A stretch of DNA of 51,448 bases from positions 1 through 51,448 of the forward strand of contig CAMVFY010000002.1 of NCBI GenBank assembly GCA_947166895.1, given 5' to 3'. The stretch comes from an uncultured Candidatus Saccharibacteria bacterium. GTDB taxonomy: Bacteria; Patescibacteriota; Saccharimonadia; Saccharimonadales; Saccharimonadaceae. Shown here piece by piece: positions 48,591 through 51,448 of the stretch (its first letter is position 1; every line of letters starts with the position of its first letter). The position numbers were made by a program, and so were the translations under genes. Below the pieces are notes generated by a model that saw nothing but the letters and a program-made list of their open reading frames with translations, did no database searches and was not told where the DNA came from.

Positions 48591-50642
48591 CTAATTCAAA
48601 GTCGTGATTTGCTGATATTTGGTAATGCCTTGCATCAACTCTTTGTATTTTAGCATATTTTCAGGCTCCATCAGAAACTTCTTGACATCCTCCTGCGCTC
48701 TGTGAATTAATTTTGTGTCGGATAAAGAGGCAATCCTTAGGTCCAGCGCGCCATGCTGCAAAGACCCATAGATCTCGCCGGGACCGCGGAGTTTTAGATC
48801 CACTTCGGCCAGATGAAACCCATCGTTCGATCTCTCAAGTTCCAAAAGGCGCTTTGATGGCCTGGCATCACCAGAAGTTAGCAAAAAACAAAATGATTCT
48901 GAAGCGCCACGCCCCACTCGTCCACGAAGCTGATGTAGCTGTGCCAAACCATACGATTCTGCATTTTCGACCACCATTAGAGTAGCGTTTGGAACATCCA
49001 CTCCCACCTCTACAACCGTAGTTGAGACCAAAATATCTATTTCACCACTAGAAAATCGCTCCATTACCGCATCCTTGTCGGCCGGCTTCATCTTGCCATG
49101 CAAAAATTCTACGCGGCATTTTGGAAAAGAATCTTGTAGTTTTTTGCAACGAGTTTTAACTGAGGTGGTCTCTGAAATGCCGTTTTCTTCAATCGCCTTG
49201 CAAATCCAATAAACTTGTTGCCCATGCGCTCTGTCGCCGTGTTTTTTTGCATCCGGCCTGCGAGATAAAACCTCGCGTATTGCTGGATACAGTCGCTCTT
49301 TTGTCTCTACCTCAGTGATCAAAGAGGTTTTGACGGGCTGCCGCCCTGCCGGGAGCTCATTTAGTATCGACACATCCAAATCTCCAAATAAAGTGAGCTG
49401 TAGCGATCGCGGAATCGGCGTAGCAGTCATCGCAAGGAGATGTGGCGCCAGTCCGGGAGGAGACTTTAGCATCAATTTTTGCCGTTGTTCCACTCCGAAA
49501 CGGTGTTGTTCATCAATTACCACTAGCCCCAAATTCAAAAAATCCGTATCATCAGTCAGCAGTGCGTGCGTGCCGATTACCAAGCTGATCTTGCCCTGCG
49601 AAATCGCAACCTTTAAGTTTTTTTTGTCCTTGGTCGCGCCAGTTAGTAGCGCCACAGTAATATGAAATGGTTCCAATAATTTTTTCAGACTTTCATAATG
49701 CTGTGTTGCGAGAATCGCCGTTGGTGCGAGCAAAGCCACCTGTGCCCCGCCCGAAATCGCCTCATAGGCCGCCATCGCTGCCACCATGGTTTTTCCGGAG
49801 CCTACATCACCTTGTAATAGCCGATTCATCGGCGTGGGTCTAGTCATATCCTGAAAAATTTCCCAGCTCGCCAGCCTTTGTGCGTTCGTGAGCTTGAAAG
49901 GTAAACTCGCCACAAACTCCCTCACCAGGCTAGCATCAAAAGGGATCTCGGTCGCTCTCAGTCTATCGTTTTCCTGCCGATTAAGCTTCGCTGCCAAAAT
50001 CAGCTCAAACAACTCTTCGTAAGCTAAATACTCTCGCGCCCCCTCTGCCGATTTCAGAGAATTTGGAAAATGTGCGAAAAATAGTGCATCCTTCCTTACC
50101 CCTGGTCGCACCGTAGGCAGCAAATCCGGAATCAAAGCAAACTTATCTCGCGAGCCGTTCATCAATCTCTTAAAATCAGAGGATTTCAGCTTGCCGTGCG
50201 CTACGTAAACGGGGCTAAGCCCCGACGTTGTATCTACATCCGAAGCCAGCACCGCAGAAGGTGAAGTGAGACTATATTTCCCGTTTCGAAATTCGTAATC
50301 ACCGGTAAAAAAATACTCCTTTTCCGGTTCAAATTGACGAATTCGGTAACTTTGGTTAAACCAAACCACCTTGATGGCTCCAGTCTTGTCGCGAATCACC
50401 CCCTCAGTAATAGATAAATTCCGTCTGCGTGCTCGCCTAGTGGATAGTGAGTCAATTTTGCCTTTTACTATCACCTTGCCAGGGCGAATACCGGCAATCG
50501 AAACCGGCCTGGCGTAGTTTTCATAATCGCGTGGGAGGTTGTAAAAAAAATCCCGCACGGTCCGGATGCCGTATTTTTTCAGAACTTCGGCAGTTTTTGG
50601 CCCGATACCTTTTAGAGTATCAACTGAATCAAAAAGATTCAT
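48591..50642 (-). CDS. recG: ATP-dependent DNA helicase RecG
   Basis: Remodels stalled replication forks and branched DNA. 683 aa from the ATG that overlaps the trmD stop (ATGA): N-terminal OB-fold wedge domain, Walker A LLQGDVGSGKTMVA, DEQH box IDEQHRFGVEQR, and C-terminal motif VI (QLRGRVGRG). A longer start nine codons upstream lies inside trmD and is not preferred. Confidence 0.97.
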   Translation of the reverse strand: MNLFDSVDTLKGIGPKTAEVLKKYGIRTVRDFFYNLPRDYENYARPVSIAGIRPGKVIVKGKIDSLSTRRARRRNLSITEGVIRDKTGAIKVVWFNQSYRIRQFEPEKEYFFTGDYEFRNGKYSLTSPSAVLASDVDTTSGLSPVYVAHGKLKSSDFKRLMNGSRDKFALIPDLLPTVRPGVRKDALFFAHFPNSLKSAEGAREYLAYEELFELILAAKLNRQENDRLRATEIPFDASLVREFVASLPFKLTNAQRLASWEIFQDMTRPTPMNRLLQGDVGSGKTMVAAMAAYEAISGGAQVALLAPTAILATQHYESLKKLLEPFHITVALLTGATKDKKNLKVAISQGKISLVIGTHALLTDDTDFLNLGLVVIDEQHRFGVEQRQKLMLKSPPGLAPHLLAMTATPIPRSLQLTLFGDLDVSILNELPAGRQPVKTSLITEVETKERLYPAIREVLSRRPDAKKHGDRAHGQQVYWICKAIEENGISETTSVKTRCKKLQDSFPKCRVEFLHGKMKPADKDAVMERFSSGEIDILVSTTVVEVGVDVPNATLMVVENAESYGLAQLHQLRGRVGRGASESFCFLLTSGDARPSKRLLELERSNDGFHLAEVDLKLRGPGEIYGSLQHGALDLRIASLSDTKLIHRAQEDVKKFLMEPENMLKYKELMQGITKYQQITTLN

Positions 50643-51286
50643 GCTTTCCCCGAATGTTCTGCGCGCCACTTTGCAATCTCGCCATGATTACCCGAGAGTA
50701 GCACTTCCGGCACCTTCATTCCGCGAAATTCCTCTGGTCGCGTGTACTGCGGGAATTCCAAGTTGTCCCCATCCGAAAAGGATTCAATCTCGGCGGACTT
50801 TTCTCCACCTAATACGCCCGGGATTAAGCGAACAACAGAATCAATAATAATTAATGCTGGCAATTCTCCGCCAGTTAACACGTATTTTCCAAGTGAAATT
50901 TTGTAATCCACAATCGACATAATCCGCTCGTCGTACCCTTCGTAGTGTGGGCATAGGATTATGTAATGAGCGTCCTTAGCGAGCTCTCTCGCAAACTCCT
51001 GGTTCCAAATTTCGCCTACCGGCGTCGGCAAGATGACTTTTGCCGAAGGGTCTTTAGCTTTCACGGATTCAATCGCTGCAAACACCGGCTCACATCGAAG
51101 TAACATCCCATCTCCACCCCCATACGGCGTATCATCTACTGACTTGTGTGGCCCCAAGCCAAAATCTCGCAAATTCACAAAATCAAACTTCGCCAAACCC
51201 TTATCAACCGCTTTCCACATCATTGACGTCTTGAGGTATGGCTCGACTGCTTCTCTAAATAGTGTTATTACGGTAAACTTTATCAT
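50639..51286 (-). CDS. trmD: tRNA (guanine-N1)-methyltransferase TrmD
   Basis: Methylates G37 of tRNAs ending their anticodon with G, preventing frameshifts; uses SAM in a trefoil knot. 215 aa with FVNLRDFGLGPHKSVDDTPYGGGDGM, HYEGYDERI, and GKYVLTGGELPALIIIDSVVRLIPGVLGG (knot). The ATG lies 7 nt after TGGTATAAT (leaderless). Heads trmD-recG-rsmD. The usual rimM/rplS neighbours are not in view. Confidence 0.98.
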   Translation of the reverse strand: MIKFTVITLFREAVEPYLKTSMMWKAVDKGLAKFDFVNLRDFGLGPHKSVDDTPYGGGDGMLLRCEPVFAAIESVKAKDPSAKVILPTPVGEIWNQEFARELAKDAHYIILCPHYEGYDERIMSIVDYKISLGKYVLTGGELPALIIIDSVVRLIPGVLGGEKSAEIESFSDGDNLEFPQYTRPEEFRGMKVPEVLLSGNHGEIAKWRAEHSGKA

Positions 51287-51301
51287 ATATCATATTATAC
51301 C

Positions 51302-51336
51302 AAAAATAACCTGGAATTCACTTCCAGGTTATTTTT
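51302..51336 (-). terminator. Terminator upstream of trmD
   Basis: A perfect 15-bp stem (51302-51316 with 51322-51336) of the form AAAAATAACCTGGAA/TTCCAGGTTATTTTT ends a minus-strand transcript that enters from outside the window, just before the trmD promoter. Confidence 0.8.
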
Positions 51337-51448
51337 CGAGGTAAGTTTCTCTCGTCGGGGCTCTCTTTTTAGAAGAGAGCCCCAGGGCTGTTACGCGCCC
51401 ACCCTTGGGGCACATTGTTTTGTTTTAATCCGCTGTTTGTTTTTAATG
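51337..51448. other. Gene-free window end with a strong hairpin
   Basis: A perfect 11-bp stem GGGGCTCTCTT/AAGAGAGCCCC (51357-51367 with 51373-51383) and an alternative pairing GCCCCA/TGGGGC nearby. No open frame of note. It may be the 3' part of a structured RNA or 3' UTR whose body lies beyond the window edge. Confidence 0.35.

Noticed and set aside
1-51448. CRISPR array, IS element or prophage genes
   Set aside because: No regularly spaced direct repeats, transposase or phage structural genes were seen; the only mobile trace is the recombinase remnant.

Overview
Organism. The window looks like a chromosome segment from a Candidate Phyla Radiation (Patescibacteria) bacterium, most likely Ca. 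Saccharibacteria (TM7). Reasons: short housekeeping proteins (a 418-aa UvrC, 196-aa EF-Ts, 405-aa ProS), a bL31 with a Lys/Ala-rich tail, GatCAB amidotransferase, surface proteins with PNTG/PSTG-type C-terminal signals, and no biosynthetic operons apart from one atypical islet. TGA acts as a stop (ATGA overlaps at uppS, trmD-recG and the phosphoketolase pair), so the recoded Gracilibacteria/Absconditabacteria are unlikely. The taxonomic call is inference; no rRNA is present.

Layout. 1-0.76 kb: an unidentified ~650-nt noncoding transcript (minus) with a perfect sigma70-type promoter and two terminators. 0.76-4.3 kb: gatC-gatA-(membrane HEPN-like gene)-gatB. 4.35-9.0 kb: murJ, a candidate 6S RNA, and a class A penicillin-binding protein. 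9.05-13.8 kb: PIN-TRAM protein, a phosphoketolase split into two coupled genes, uvrB. 13.9-16.8 kb: a large secreted FISUMP/InlB-repeat protein preceded by an 8-codon ORF. 16.9-25.4 kb: DUF167, lysS, greA, proS, CPBP protease, rseP, uppS, frr, tsf, rpsB, rpmE. 25.4-27.4 kb: two surface proteins. 27.4-32.0 kb: an islet of atypical codon use (P-loop kinase, TrpB-like enzyme, HAM1 pyrophosphatase, GHMP kinase) ending in a decayed serine recombinase against the 3' end of tRNA-Leu(GAG). 32.1-36.8 kb: peptide-binding protein, secG, minimal uvrC, a membrane protein. 36.9-41.9 kb: eno and the gap-rpiB-rpe-pfkB-LOG operon. 42-44.5 kb: an inverted-repeat element, rpsG-rpsL with tandem NrdR-box-like palindromes, tig. 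44.5-51.3 kb: FAD oxidoreductase, small proteins, a CmpB-type membrane protein, tRNA-Leu(UAG), a PSTG-type membrane protein, rsmD, recG, trmD.

How the genes work together. RpiB, the Rpe-like protein, the split phosphoketolase, Gap and Eno outline a pentose-phosphate/phosphoketolase route feeding lower glycolysis (ATP via acetyl phosphate). UppS, MurJ and the PBP cover lipid carrier synthesis, lipid II export and polymerisation. RpsB, Tsf, Frr, RpsL, RpsG, RpmE, LysS, ProS, GatCAB, RsmD and TrmD serve translation; UvrB, UvrC and RecG serve repair.

Expression logic. Seventeen promoter-proximal start codons lie 6-8 nt after an (often TGn-extended) -10 box, so transcription should begin at the start codon (leaderless mRNA), whereas operon-internal genes and a few with real 5' UTRs carry AGGAG-type Shine-Dalgarno sites. 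Most worth a second look: the orphan RNA, the NrdR-like tandem operators before rpsL, the tRNA-Leu islet, the split phosphoketolase, the HEPN-like gat-operon gene, and the inverted-repeat element at 41.96-42.13 kb.
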